Shown here one piece after another: positions 53,383 to 62,127 of a DNA stretch of 64,000 bases. A model generated the notes under the pieces. The model did no database searches. It was not told the DNA's origin and worked only from the letters and a program-made list of their open reading frames with translations. A program made the translations under genes and the position numbers. Each line of letters starts with the position of its first letter. Position 1 is the first letter of the stretch. Source of the stretch: Clostridium beijerinckii. Lineage in GTDB: Bacteria; Bacillota; Clostridia; Clostridiales; Clostridiaceae. The DNA lies in contig CP029329.1 in NCBI GenBank assembly GCA_003129525.1, positions 3,022,501-3,086,500 on the forward strand, given 5' to 3'.

Positions 53383-55218
53383 ATGAGTAGACTTGATATT
53401 ACAACACCCAATAGAGCACAAACTGTAGTAGAAGGACTTTATAAAGATTTAGAGCGTAGAATAATTGCCAGCCCTCCGGGACTATGTCCAGTTGATATGG
53501 CAGCTTCCTTTTTAAAACTGTGCCATGCACAAACTTGTGGAAAATGTGTTCCATGCAGAGTTGGACTAGCACAATTAGAAAATTTGCTTAATGATGTTCT
53601 AGATGGTAACGCAACACTAGATACAATTGATTTAATTGAAAAGACAGCAAGAGTAATTTCAAATTCTGCTGATTGTGCAATTGGATACGAAGCAGCTAAT
53701 ATGGTACTAAAAGGTGTTATAGGTTTTAAAAATGATTATGTGGAACATATTATAAATGACAGATGTATTTGTAATTTGGATCAACCAGTTCCGTGTGTTG
53801 CATTGTGTCCTGCTGGAGTAGATATTCCAGGTTATATTGCACTAATATCTGAAGGAAGAAATGCTGATGCAGTTCGCCTTATTAGAAAGGACAATCCCTT
53901 CCCAACTACTTGTGCGCTTATTTGCGAACATCCTTGTGAGGCTAGATGTAGACGTAATATGATAGATGATTCAGTAAATATTCGTGGTCTTAAGCGTTAT
54001 GCTGTTGATCATGCAGGAAAAGTTCCAGTGCCAGTCTGTGCTCAGTCTACAGGTAAGAATGTTGCCGTAGTTGGTGGAGGTCCTGGAGGATTAAGTGCAG
54101 CATATTTCCTTTCTCTTATGGGTCATCACGTTGTAATTTATGAAGAACGTTCTAAATTAGGGGGTATGCTTCGCTATGGAATTCCTAGTTATCGTCTCCC
54201 AAGAGAACGATTAGATGAAGATATTGAAGCTATTATTTCTACTGGTGTGGAAATAAAGACAGGTATTACTATTGGTAGGGATGTTTCGTTGATAGATGTT
54301 AAAAATAAATATGATGCACTTTATATTGCTATTGGTGCTCATATTGACAAAAAAATAGGTATTAAGGGAGAGGAAAGTAAAGGTGTCATTTCAGCAGTAG
54401 AGATGTTACGGGCTATTGGTGATAATACCCCCCCTGATTTTACTGGAAAAACTGTTATAGTAATTGGTGGCGGAAATGTTGCAATGGACGTTACAAGATC
54501 TTCAATGCGACTTGGTGCAAAAAAAGTATGTAATGTATATAGGCGTAGAAAAGTTGATATGACAGCATTGCCTGATGAAGTAGAAGGTGCTATTGCTGAA
54601 GGCTGTGAAATATTAACACTTCAAGCACCAGTAAGAATTGAAAATGATAAGGATGGCAAAGTTAATGCACTCTGGATAAAGCCTCAAATAATCGGGAAAA
54701 TTGATGCTGTTGGACGCCCTTCAATAGTAGATTCAGAAGAAGAAGAGAAGAAAATTCCTTGTGATGTGCTCATTATAGCAATTGGACAAGGCATAGAATC
54801 TCGACACTTTGCTGAATATGGTGTGCCTGTTAAAAGAGGTGTAATTGAAGCATTGAGTTCAAGTGGCATTGAAAATAGTCCTGGAATATTTGCAGGTGGT
54901 GATTGCGTAACTGGTCCTGCAACTGTTATTCGCGCAATTGCAGCAGGTAAAGTAGCTGCTGCAAATATTGATAATTATTTAGGATATAATCATATTATTA
55001 GTACGGATGTCGAAATTCCAACTGCAAGATTAGATGATAGACCAGCTTGTGGAAGAGTTAATATGATAGAGCGAGATGCTATGGAGCGTAAAGAGGATTT
55101 TGAACTTATAGAATGTGGAATGACATGTGCAGAGGCACTTCAAGAATCATCAAGATGTCTAAGATGTGATCACTTTGGCTATGGAGTATTTAAGGGAGGG
55201 AGGATAAAAAAATGGTAA
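53383..55218 (+). CDS. GltD-like NAD(P)H oxidoreductase with NuoF-type Fe-S domain
   Basis: About 611 residues. N-terminal 40-130: NuoF C-terminal 4Fe-4S domain (TCGKCVPCRVG, then a Cys in SADCAIGYE). Residues 135-230: GltD-type ferredoxin region (CICNLDQPVPCVALCPAGVD, CEHPCEARCRR). Residues 215-560: FAD- and NAD(P)-binding domains (AVVGGGPGGLSAAYFL; VIVIGGGNVAMDVTRSS). Ends in CAEALQESSRCLRCDH, two further Cys pairs. It likely links pyridine nucleotides to the hydrogenase in the overlapping next gene. Known group A2 [FeFe] hydrogenases occur with such glutamate-synthase-like partners; the electron acceptor is not proven. I start at ATG 53383, with AGAGGAG upstream, over the earlier ATG 53365. 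Confidence 0.9.
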   Translation: MSRLDITTPNRAQTVVEGLYKDLERRIIASPPGLCPVDMAASFLKLCHAQTCGKCVPCRVGLAQLENLLNDVLDGNATLDTIDLIEKTARVISNSADCAIGYEAANMVLKGVIGFKNDYVEHIINDRCICNLDQPVPCVALCPAGVDIPGYIALISEGRNADAVRLIRKDNPFPTTCALICEHPCEARCRRNMIDDSVNIRGLKRYAVDHAGKVPVPVCAQSTGKNVAVVGGGPGGLSAAYFLSLMGHHVVIYEERSKLGGMLRYGIPSYRLPRERLDEDIEAIISTGVEIKTGITIGRDVSLIDVKNKYDALYIAIGAHIDKKIGIKGEESKGVISAVEMLRAIGDNTPPDFTGKTVIVIGGGNVAMDVTRSSMRLGAKKVCNVYRRRKVDMTALPDEVEGAIAEGCEILTLQAPVRIENDKDGKVNALWIKPQIIGKIDAVGRPSIVDSEEEEKKIPCDVLIIAIGQGIESRHFAEYGVPVKRGVIEALSSSGIENSPGIFAGGDCVTGPATVIRAIAAGKVAAANIDNYLGYNHIISTDVEIPTARLDDRPACGRVNMIERDAMERKEDFELIECGMTCAEALQESSRCLRCDHFGYGVFKGGRIKKW

Positions 55219-56972
55219 ATTTAAAAATCGACAATATTAAAGTAGATGTTAAAGACGGTACTACCATTTTAGATGCAGCAGCATTTGCCGGTATTCCTAT
55301 CCCAAGTCTTTGCTATTTGCGAGGAATAAATGAAATAGGTGCATGTCGTGTGTGTGTTGTTGAAGTAAAAGGAAAAGATAAATTGCTTCCTGCTTGTAAT
55401 AACATGGTAGAAGATGGCATGGAGGTATTTACCAATAGCCCTAGAGTTCGTGAAACTCGCAGAACCAATGTTGAACTTATTCTTTCTCAACACGACTGTA
55501 ATTGCGCATTCTGTGTAAGAAGTGGTAATTGTAATCTGCAAAAGATTGCTAATGATCTAGGTATAATAAAATTAAATTACGATAAAAATGTTGAGCCATA
55601 TATATGGAATGAAAGCTTTCCATTAATACGTGATGCTGGAAAATGTATTAAGTGTATGCGTTGCATTCAAGTTTGTGATAAAATACAAAGTCTTAATATT
55701 TGGGATGTTGCAAATACTGGTTCTAGAACAACAGTAGATGTTTCATATAATAGAAAAATTAAAAATTCTGATTGTTCTTTATGTGGACAATGTATTACTC
55801 ACTGCCCTGTAGGGGCGCTTCGAGAAAGAGATGATACTGAAAAGGCTTTTGCAGCACTTGCAAATCCAGATAAGATTACAGTAGTACAAATAGCACCTGC
55901 TGTTAGAGCCGCCTGGGGAGAATCTCTTGGACTTTCACGTGAGGAGGCTACTGTAGAACGTCTTGTTGCAGCATTACGGAGAATGGGTTTTAACTATATT
56001 TTTGATACAAATTTTAGTGCAGATCTTACTATTATGGAAGAGGGAAGTGAGTTTTTAGAAAAACTAAAAAACAGAGAAAACAACGTATTTCCAATGTTTA
56101 CATCGTGTTGTCCAGGTTGGGTACGTTTCTTAAAATCACAATATCCTGATATGGTAAGTCAGCTTTCAACAGCAAAATCACCACAGCAGATGTTTGGTGC
56201 AGTAGCAAAGAGTTATTATGCTAAGCTTTTAAATGTAGATCCATCAAATATTTATTGTATTTCAATTATGCCGTGTATTGCTAAAAAGCATGAAAGTGAA
56301 ATTCCTATAATGAATGATGCAGGGGCAGGCCCAGACGTTGATTTAGTTCTTACAACACGTGAAGTTGATAGGATGATAAGAGCAGAACATATTATTCCTA
56401 AAGATTTAAAAGGAGAAGCATTTGATATCCCTCTTGGTGTTGGTTCAGGTGCAGGCGTGATTTTTGGGGCTACAGGTGGAGTTATGGAAGCAGCTCTTAG
56501 ATCAGCTTATTTCTTGGTTACAGGTGAAAATCCAGATCCAGATGCATTTGAAGAAATAAGAGGCATGGATGGCTGGAAAGAAAAAACTTTTGAAATCACA
56601 GGAATACCTATTAAAGTTGCAATAGTAAGTGGGCTTGGAAATACTAGAAAGTTAATTAAAGCAATAAGACGAGGAAAGGTTAAATATGATTTTGTAGAAG
56701 TCATGGCTTGTCCTGGTGGATGCTCAGGTGGTGGTGGACAACCAATTTCAGATGGCTTAGAACTAGCGAAGGTGCGTGGAGAGAACTTATATGATCTTGA
56801 TAAAAAGTCTACACTAAGATTTTCTCATGAAAATCCTTCTGTTATAAAACTTTATGCTGATTATATGGAAAAACCACTATCACATAAAGCCTATAAATTG
56901 CTTCATACTGAACACAGTGCATGGAACATGCCTCTTTCTCCAAGAAGAGAAATGGATGATGAAGAAGAATAG
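55212..56972 (+). CDS. hydA: [FeFe] hydrogenase, CpI-like with 2Fe-2S and three 4Fe-4S centres
   Basis: A 586-residue hydrogenase that reduces protons or oxidises H2. Order: 2Fe-2S domain (CYLRGINEIGACRVC), His-Cys cluster (HDCNCAFCVRSGNC near residue 95), two 4Fe-4S ferredoxin motifs (CIKCMRCIQVC, CSLCGQCITHC), then the H-cluster domain. L1 TSCCPGW has Cys299 and Cys300, the same numbers as in C. pasteurianum CpI; L2 MPCIAKKHE has Cys355; L3 MACPGGCSGGG has Cys500 and Cys504. All catalytic residues are kept. ATG overlaps the stop of the upstream gene by 7 bases, so the two are translationally coupled. A terminator follows at 57037. Confidence 0.95.
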   Translation: MVNLKIDNIKVDVKDGTTILDAAAFAGIPIPSLCYLRGINEIGACRVCVVEVKGKDKLLPACNNMVEDGMEVFTNSPRVRETRRTNVELILSQHDCNCAFCVRSGNCNLQKIANDLGIIKLNYDKNVEPYIWNESFPLIRDAGKCIKCMRCIQVCDKIQSLNIWDVANTGSRTTVDVSYNRKIKNSDCSLCGQCITHCPVGALRERDDTEKAFAALANPDKITVVQIAPAVRAAWGESLGLSREEATVERLVAALRRMGFNYIFDTNFSADLTIMEEGSEFLEKLKNRENNVFPMFTSCCPGWVRFLKSQYPDMVSQLSTAKSPQQMFGAVAKSYYAKLLNVDPSNIYCISIMPCIAKKHESEIPIMNDAGAGPDVDLVLTTREVDRMIRAEHIIPKDLKGEAFDIPLGVGSGAGVIFGATGGVMEAALRSAYFLVTGENPDPDAFEEIRGMDGWKEKTFEITGIPIKVAIVSGLGNTRKLIKAIRRGKVKYDFVEVMACPGGCSGGGGQPISDGLELAKVRGENLYDLDKKSTLRFSHENPSVIKLYADYMEKPLSHKAYKLLHTEHSAWNMPLSPRREMDDEEE

Positions 56973-57036
56973 CATAATAAAAAATGTGATCAGAGGATAG
57001 AAACACAAAAATAAATATTATATTTTTAGGTACCAA

Positions 57037-57067
57037 AAAAATGATGTTTAAAAGACATCATTTTTTT
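57037..57067 (+). terminator. Terminator of the hydrogenase operon
   Basis: AAAAAAATGATGT and ACATCATTTTTTT arms around TTAAAAG, followed by C and T-rich sequence. Confidence 0.85.
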
Positions 57068-57136
57068 CTTGCAAAATCCACCCAATAATGATATTCTTAA
57101 TTATATGATAAGTATTTTCAATTAGGAGGTGTAATT
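57068..57136. promoter_or_regulatory. Upstream region of feoA
   Basis: TGATAAG-T-ATTTTCA at 57106-57120 has the 7-1-7 form of a Fur box, but only 5 of 7 pairs hold. A -10-like TATGAT lies just before. Iron control is expected for this operon; this site is weak. Confidence 0.3.
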
Positions 57137-57358
57137 ATGAGTATTTGTAATTTAAAACAAGGAGAACGAGGAATAATTTCATCTATTAAAGGAGATTCAA
57201 AATTAATAAAGCGATTATTTGCATTAGGATGCATTGAGGGGACGGAAGTCGAACTTAGAAGAACAGCCCCACTTGGAGATCCAATAATCATAAATTTTAG
57301 AGGATTCGATTTGGCTATTAGAAAAAATGATGCCAAGTATATATTATTAGAAAAATAA
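57137..57358 (+). CDS. feoA: FeoA ferrous-iron transport accessory protein
   Basis: A 73-residue SH3-like FeoA. It begins MSICNLKQGERGIISSIKGD, has KRLFALGCIEGTEVELRRTAPLGDP (residues 27-52) and ends with FRGFDLAIRKNDAKYI. The family supports FeoB-mediated Fe2+ uptake. ATG follows TTAGGAGGTG. The feoB gene starts 94 bp later. Confidence 0.95.
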   Translation: MSICNLKQGERGIISSIKGDSKLIKRLFALGCIEGTEVELRRTAPLGDPIIINFRGFDLAIRKNDAKYILLEK

Positions 57359-57452
57359 GTGAATAAAAATCTAATTTAATAAGATATAAATACAACGTAT
57401 GAAAAATTAACTAAAGCGAGAATTATTAGCCGGATAGGGGAGACTTAAATTT

Positions 57453-59219
57453 ATGATAAATGTAGCTTTACTTGGTAATCCTAACGTAGGAAAAACCACA
57501 TTATATAACGCCCTTACTGGGTCAAATCAATATGTTGGTAATTGGCCAGGTGTAACTGTAGATAAAAAAGAAGGCTTTATTTCTGACAATGTTAAAATTG
57601 TAGATTTACCAGGAATATATGCTATGGATACTTTCTCAAATGAAGAAAAGGTATCTAAAAAGTTTTTACAAGACGGAGATGTAGATCTAATATTAAATAT
57701 TGTAGATGCATCAAATCTTAATAGAAATTTATACCTTACAACTCAACTTAAAAAATTTAATAAACCAATAATATTAGCTTTAAATATGATTGACGTTTCT
57801 GACAGAAAAGGAATAGTTATAGATTATGAGAGATTATCTAAAGAATTAAATGTAGAAGTTATTCCTATTGTTGCAGGCAAAAATAAAGGTATTGATACAA
57901 TTGAAGAGAGGCTAAAAAAAGGAGATTTTTATACAGCTTCAGATGCAGAAAAATACAACTTTTCTTCTGAAAAAGAAGCCTATGAATTTATTGAAGATTT
58001 ATTGAAGATATGTGTTACAACACAGACTAAAAATGAGCCGACTATAACTGAGAAAATTGATAAATGGGTATTACATCCAATACTTGCATATCCAATTTTT
58101 ATATTGTTAATGGCTTTAATGTTTGAATTAACATTTTCTTGGGTTGGACAACCCCTTTCAGACTTATTAGATGGATTTTTAAATGATACCTTAATACCAA
58201 ATGTAGGGAATCTACTTGCATCAACATCACCTTGGTTTAATTCTCTTATTGTTAATGGGATTATTTCTGGAGTTGGAGGAATAATAGTATTATTACCAAT
58301 AATTTTAGTATTGTTTATATGTATAACTATATTAGAAGATAGTGGATACATGGCACGGGTAGCCTTTATGATGGACAAGTTAATGAGAAAGATGGGCCTT
58401 TCAGGTAAAGCATTTATACCGATGATAATAGGCTTTGGATGTACAGTTCCTGCAATAATGACTGCTAGAACTCTAGAAAGTGAAAAAGATAGGAAACTTA
58501 CAGCACTACTTGTACCGTTTATGTCTTGTAATGCAAGATTACCTGTTTATACGGTTTTTGCAGCAGTATTTTTTGAAACACATAGAGGACTTATTGTATC
58601 ATCACTATATTTACTTGGAATAATGGTTGCATTTTTGCTAGGAATATTATTTAAAAATACATATTTTAAAAAAGATGAAGAACCTTTTATAATTGAAATT
58701 CCTGAATACAAAAGGCCAAAGCTTTCTTCAATATATAAACAAACAAAAGATAAAGCCATGAGCTTTTTAAAGAAAGCTGCAACTATTATATTTGCAATGA
58801 GTGTCGTAGTGTGGTTTTTATCAAACTTTAATACTCACGGAATGGTAAATGAAGTTAACGATAGTATATTAGCATCTATTGGTAATATAATTGCTCCATT
58901 ATTTGCACCACTCGGTTTTGGTAATTGGCAATCAGCAGTATCACTTCTTTCTGGCCTACTTGCTAAAGAATCAGTGTTAGCATCAATGCAAGTAATTTTT
59001 GCTGGAGATCTATCAGTTATTTTACCAGATCATTTCACAACTATTTCTGCGTATGCTTTCTTAGTATTCATATTACTTTATACTCCATGTATATCTGTAA
59101 TTGGAACTATGAAAAAAGAATATGGAACAAAGTTAACTTTATTTTCAATATTTTTTCAATTAGTAATTGCATGGATTGCTGCATTCTTAGTATTTAATAT
59201 AGGTAGCTTAATATTCTAA
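57453..59219 (+). CDS. feoB: Ferrous iron transporter FeoB
   Basis: A 588-residue GTPase-coupled Fe2+ transporter. N-terminal G domain: G1 GNPNVGKTT (8-16), G2 near WPGVTVDKKEG (31), G3 DLPGIY (53), G4 NMID (110); a GDI helical domain; then membrane domain with two Gate motifs (GFGCTVPAIMTARTL near 326 and LYTPCISVIGTMKKE near 549). Somewhat shorter than the 700 or so residues of E. coli FeoB, as in many clostridia. Between it and feoA no terminator is seen, so they are co-transcribed. Confidence 0.95.
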   Translation: MINVALLGNPNVGKTTLYNALTGSNQYVGNWPGVTVDKKEGFISDNVKIVDLPGIYAMDTFSNEEKVSKKFLQDGDVDLILNIVDASNLNRNLYLTTQLKKFNKPIILALNMIDVSDRKGIVIDYERLSKELNVEVIPIVAGKNKGIDTIEERLKKGDFYTASDAEKYNFSSEKEAYEFIEDLLKICVTTQTKNEPTITEKIDKWVLHPILAYPIFILLMALMFELTFSWVGQPLSDLLDGFLNDTLIPNVGNLLASTSPWFNSLIVNGIISGVGGIIVLLPIILVLFICITILEDSGYMARVAFMMDKLMRKMGLSGKAFIPMIIGFGCTVPAIMTARTLESEKDRKLTALLVPFMSCNARLPVYTVFAAVFFETHRGLIVSSLYLLGIMVAFLLGILFKNTYFKKDEEPFIIEIPEYKRPKLSSIYKQTKDKAMSFLKKAATIIFAMSVVVWFLSNFNTHGMVNEVNDSILASIGNIIAPLFAPLGFGNWQSAVSLLSGLLAKESVLASMQVIFAGDLSVILPDHFTTISAYAFLVFILLYTPCISVIGTMKKEYGTKLTLFSIFFQLVIAWIAAFLVFNIGSLIF

Positions 59220-59296
59220 TCATTAATTTAAGTACAAATAACTCGATTTTTAGTATTTGCCTTAAAAATTCAATATTATAGGTAGGTGAAGCTTAA

Positions 59297-59455
59297 ATGA
59301 TAGAAATAATAATTACAACTCTAATAGTATTTTTTGCTGGATTTATAATAGTTAAGTCTTTAAAAAATTCTTCAAAAGGAAAATGCAATTGTGGATGTAA
59401 TGGTTGCAAATCTGAAAAAATGTGTTCTGATAAGAATCATATTAAGATACAATAA
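59297..59455 (+). CDS. FeoB-associated Cys-rich membrane protein
   Basis: A 52-residue frame from ATG 59297, preceded by GGTAGGTGAAG. One N-terminal membrane helix (IIITTLIVFFAGFIIV) is followed by a Cys-rich tail KCNCGCNGCKSEKMCSDKNH with five Cys. This matches the small FeoB-associated Cys-rich membrane proteins placed after feoB in Firmicutes; the function is thought to aid iron transfer or FeoB stability but is not proven. A strong terminator closes the operon. Confidence 0.85.
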   Translation: MIEIIITTLIVFFAGFIIVKSLKNSSKGKCNCGCNGCKSEKMCSDKNHIKIQ

Positions 59456-59538
59456 CATTTAAACAAAAAGATTATTAGATATTAAAATTATTAAATATTT
59501 ATAATTTTAGAATTTGTTTATGAAATAAAGATTAAAGT

Positions 59539-59577
59539 AAACTCCACTAAAAACACAGTTTTTAGTGGAGTTTTTTT
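59539..59577. terminator. Terminator of the feo operon
   Basis: AAACTCCACTAAAAAC pairs with GTTTTTAGTGGAGTTT around ACA, followed by TTTT. Confidence 0.9.
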
Positions 59578-59704
59578 CAATAATATATATATTCAAATAT
59601 AATAATAGTAAGGAAAACGATACCTATTGATATCTGATAAATATATAGTATAATACAATGAAGAAATTCATACGAAAGATAAAATAAAAATAGGAGTACA
59701 TAAG

Positions 59705-60226
59705 ATGAATTACAAAACACATATAAATGGAGGAATATTAGTAGGATTATATGTAAATTTACAAACAACAAATCTACCTATATTATATAAAGGAATACTT
59801 TTAGGTGGTGCACTTGTTGGAAGTATATTTCCTGATATTGATCATAAAAATAGCTATATTGGACATAAAACTAAAACCGTATCTAAAGTAATCAATAAGC
59901 TTGCAGGACATAGAAAATTTTTTCATGCACCACTTATTTACTTACTTTTATACTCAATAAGTCTTGGCATGGTTACCGATAAATTACTTGTAGTTGGTAT
60001 AAAAGGATTATTTATAGGAGCATTATCCCATTTAATTTTAGATAGTTTCACTATTGGGGGATTACCTTGGTTTTATCCTTTAAGTAAGAAGAAATTTTCT
60101 TTAAGCAATGTAAAAACAAATAGTAAGGTAGAAGATGTATTATGCGGAGTTTTAACTTGCATAAACGTAATTATAGTGCTTGATGTACTTCATATTACTT
60201 CAGTATTCACATTTACTCAGAAATAG
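59705..60226 (+). CDS. YdjM-like (DUF457) membrane hydrolase family protein
   Basis: A 173-residue membrane protein of the YdjM/metal-dependent-hydrolase family. Metal-binding-type residues: THINGGILVGL (residue 5), SIFPDIDHKNSYIGH near 40 and HRKFFHAPLIY near 70, HLILDSFTIGG near 107, with four or five helices. E. coli YdjM is LexA-controlled, but no SOS box is apparent here. The function is unknown beyond predicted hydrolase activity. ATG follows AATAGGAG. Confidence 0.8.
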   Translation: MNYKTHINGGILVGLYVNLQTTNLPILYKGILLGGALVGSIFPDIDHKNSYIGHKTKTVSKVINKLAGHRKFFHAPLIYLLLYSISLGMVTDKLLVVGIKGLFIGALSHLILDSFTIGGLPWFYPLSKKKFSLSNVKTNSKVEDVLCGVLTCINVIIVLDVLHITSVFTFTQK

Positions 60227-60266
60227 AAAACAAGATAACCAGAAAATAAATTTTAAATATACTAAA

Positions 60267-60302
60267 AGAGAGTAGCACTTATTTATAAAGTACTACTCTC
60301 TC
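60267..60302. terminator. Bidirectional terminator
   Basis: AGAGAGTAGCACTT pairs with AAGTACTACTCTCT (one mismatch) between convergent genes. Confidence 0.75.
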
Positions 60303-60337
60303 ATTAATTAACGTCTAGCCAAATAATAAATTTAAGT

Positions 60338-61135
60338 TTATTTCATAATATTTAAAGTTGATTTATCAATATTTTTTATTTTTTTAATAGCTAATCCACA
60401 GTAAATTAAAGAAATTACATAGAAAATACCGAAGAATTCAGGGAAAGCTATTCCTGATATATCTAATAAAGATTCTAGTAACAGTGGTAGAGTCATTGCA
60501 TAAAAGCTTAAAGTACACGCTTTGGAATAATTCAATTTAACACCTATCATAGAACTAATAGATAAACATAATGGACCTAATACTAAAAATCCTGAAATTA
60601 AATTCAATAAGAATGCAAGTAAAGGATTAAAAAATAGTAGTATTAGTGGAAAAGCAATTTTTAAAATAGACATAGTATCAAGTATAGTTTCGTTTGTTAA
60701 ATTTAATTCATTGAAATTTGAAAGTTTTAGAGTTTGTAGTGTATTATAATTCTGTCTAATAATAAGTTCATCTGAATTTATATAGATACACTCACTATAA
60801 TAATCTAAAATTGATTTATCCGTTTTGCCAGTAGTATCAACAACAAGTTGTTGCCCATCATGTTTATAGTAAATAGGCTCATCTGAATCAATAGAAAATA
60901 CACCATTTTTGAGCTCAAAGTTTGGCGCACTATGTATAAATGTTGATTGTATACTAGATATTTCAGAATTAAATTTATCTATTGTATTTAGATTGGATAA
61001 AGTAGAAAATATCAAAGTGACTAGGAAAATATATAGAATTGATTTCCTAAGTCCTTGGACTAAAAATTCTTTATAGGCTGCAAAATCGAAAAAACTATAT
61101 GCAAATTTATGCCTAAATCTCATTTGGATATTCAA
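60338..61135 (-). CDS. DUF1189 family membrane protein
   Basis: A 265-residue protein of the DUF1189 family, associated with sugar-transport operons but of unknown function. N-terminal helix, a roughly 100-residue extracytoplasmic domain (residues 55-150, with FSIDSDEPIYYKHDG), then four C-terminal helices. I start at TTG 61135, because GAGGAGG lies 7 bases upstream; an ATG four codons in lacks that spacing. It is monocistronic and convergent with the YdjM-like gene. Confidence 0.8.
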   Translation of the reverse strand: MNIQMRFRHKFAYSFFDFAAYKEFLVQGLRKSILYIFLVTLIFSTLSNLNTIDKFNSEISSIQSTFIHSAPNFELKNGVFSIDSDEPIYYKHDGQQLVVDTTGKTDKSILDYYSECIYINSDELIIRQNYNTLQTLKLSNFNELNLTNETILDTMSILKIAFPLILLFFNPLLAFLLNLISGFLVLGPLCLSISSMIGVKLNYSKACTLSFYAMTLPLLLESLLDISGIAFPEFFGIFYVISLIYCGLAIKKIKNIDKSTLNIMK

Positions 61136-61265
61136 AGAAAGACCTCCTCAGTGTCAATATATAATTATTTGATTCATGTTAATTATAACACATTGAGTTA
61201 GAATACGACAGAAGGATTGCATATTTAAATGAAATATGTTATTATTACCAGTATCAATTTAATAA
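61136..61265. promoter_or_regulatory. Divergent promoter region, DUF1189 gene and que operon
   Basis: No gene. On the plus strand TATTATTACC at about 61241-61250 may be a -10 for the preQ1-controlled transcript; boxes are not certain. Confidence 0.3.
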
Positions 61266-61306
61266 TGGACAGTTCGTTAGACCATCCTGTCCTTAAACAA
61301 AACTAG
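61266..61306 (+). promoter_or_regulatory. preQ1-I riboswitch aptamer
   Basis: The P1 stem GGACAG/CTGTCC (61267-61272 with 61286-61291) has a loop TTCGTTAGACCAT and is followed by the A-rich tail TTAAACAAAACTAGG that folds back as a pseudoknot, the layout of class I preQ1 aptamers (34-40 nt). It controls the queD-queE-folE-queC genes below, whose product pathway makes preQ1. Confidence 0.82.
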
Positions 61307-61337
61307 GCAATTTAATTTTAAATTATTTAAGAATTTA

Positions 61338-61388
61338 AAGTTAATTTTGTTGTGCTAGTTTTAGTTATACCAAAATTAACTTTTTTTG
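61338..61388 (+). terminator. preQ1 riboswitch terminator
   Basis: AAGTTAATTTTG pairs with CAAAATTAACTT, then TTTTT. In the loop, CTAGTTTT (61355-61362) is complementary to AAAACTAG (61299-61306) of the aptamer tail, giving an antiterminator when preQ1 is absent. Confidence 0.8.
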
Positions 61389-61410
61389 CGTATAAAAATA
61401 TACACATATA

Positions 61411-61575
61411 AATAAAGCGCGCAGCGCAACCAAGAACTTTTCGCATATATAAAAAAGTGCGAAGCGCATATACAAGCTTTTCACATATGAAAAAGTATGA
61501 AGCGTAACCAGGAACTTATTAATCACATATATGAGTAATTCACATATTGGAAAAGTGAGATGTACAATCAAATAT
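61411..61575. repeat. Degenerate tandem repeat, about four units
   Basis: Units at about 61411, 61452, 61490 and 61550 share AAAAAGTGCGAAGCGCAACC, then AAGAACTTTTCACATAT, with substitutions and gaps. A single further unit lies at 47520-47546. The array separates the preQ1 terminator from queD. It is more GC-rich than its surroundings. Confidence 0.7.
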
Positions 61576-61684
61576 TTATAATAAAAAACAATATAAACTG
61601 TCAATTAAAATGTGGGGCAGTCACTTTTGTTCTGTCCAACAAAGTAAAAATAGACTATTATAGTAATTATGTAAGGAGAAGAAT

Positions 61685-62113
61685 ATGTTTAAAATAAAAA
61701 GCGAAGTACAATTTGATATGGCACATTATCTGAGTGGATATAAAGGAAAATGTTCTAATATTCATGGACACAGATATAGGTTAATTGCAAAAATAAAAGC
61801 AGAAACTTTACATACAGAAGGACAGCTTAGAGGAATGGTTGATGATTTTTCAAATTTTAAATATACTTTAAAAGAAATTGCAAATATTTTTGATCATAAG
61901 TTAATTATAGAAGATAATAAAGAAGGAAAAGCTTTAGCAAAGAAATTAGAAGAACTTCCAAATAATTTTGATATATATTTTGTAAATTATAGGCCGACTG
62001 CTGAGGAGATGTCGAGAGATATTTTTAATAGATTAAAAATTAATGGATTGCCAGTATGTGAAGTGGAACTATTTGAAACACCTAATAATAGTTGCATATA
62101 TACAGAAGACTAA
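61685..62113 (+). CDS. queD: 6-carboxy-tetrahydropterin synthase QueD
   Basis: Second step of queuosine/preQ0 synthesis: 7,8-dihydroneopterin triphosphate to 6-carboxy-tetrahydropterin. 142 residues with Zn ligands in QFDMAHYL (His14) and IHGHRYRL (His27/29), the catalytic Cys in KGKCSNIHGH (Cys23), MVDDFSNFK near 52, FDHKLI near 72 and the C-terminal VELFETPNNSCIY. ATG follows AAGGAG. First gene of the operon under the preQ1 riboswitch. Confidence 0.95.
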   Translation: MFKIKSEVQFDMAHYLSGYKGKCSNIHGHRYRLIAKIKAETLHTEGQLRGMVDDFSNFKYTLKEIANIFDHKLIIEDNKEGKALAKKLEELPNNFDIYFVNYRPTAEEMSRDIFNRLKINGLPVCEVELFETPNNSCIYTED

Positions 62114-62127
62114 TTGGAGGATTATAG

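Noticed and set aside
61411..61575. CRISPR array
   Set aside because: The units are degenerate and directly joined, with no unique spacers of constant length, and no cas gene is nearby.
61365..61604. 79-codon minus-strand frame through the repeat array
   Set aside because: It is a translation of the tandem repeats, has no ribosome binding site, and crosses the preQ1 terminator.
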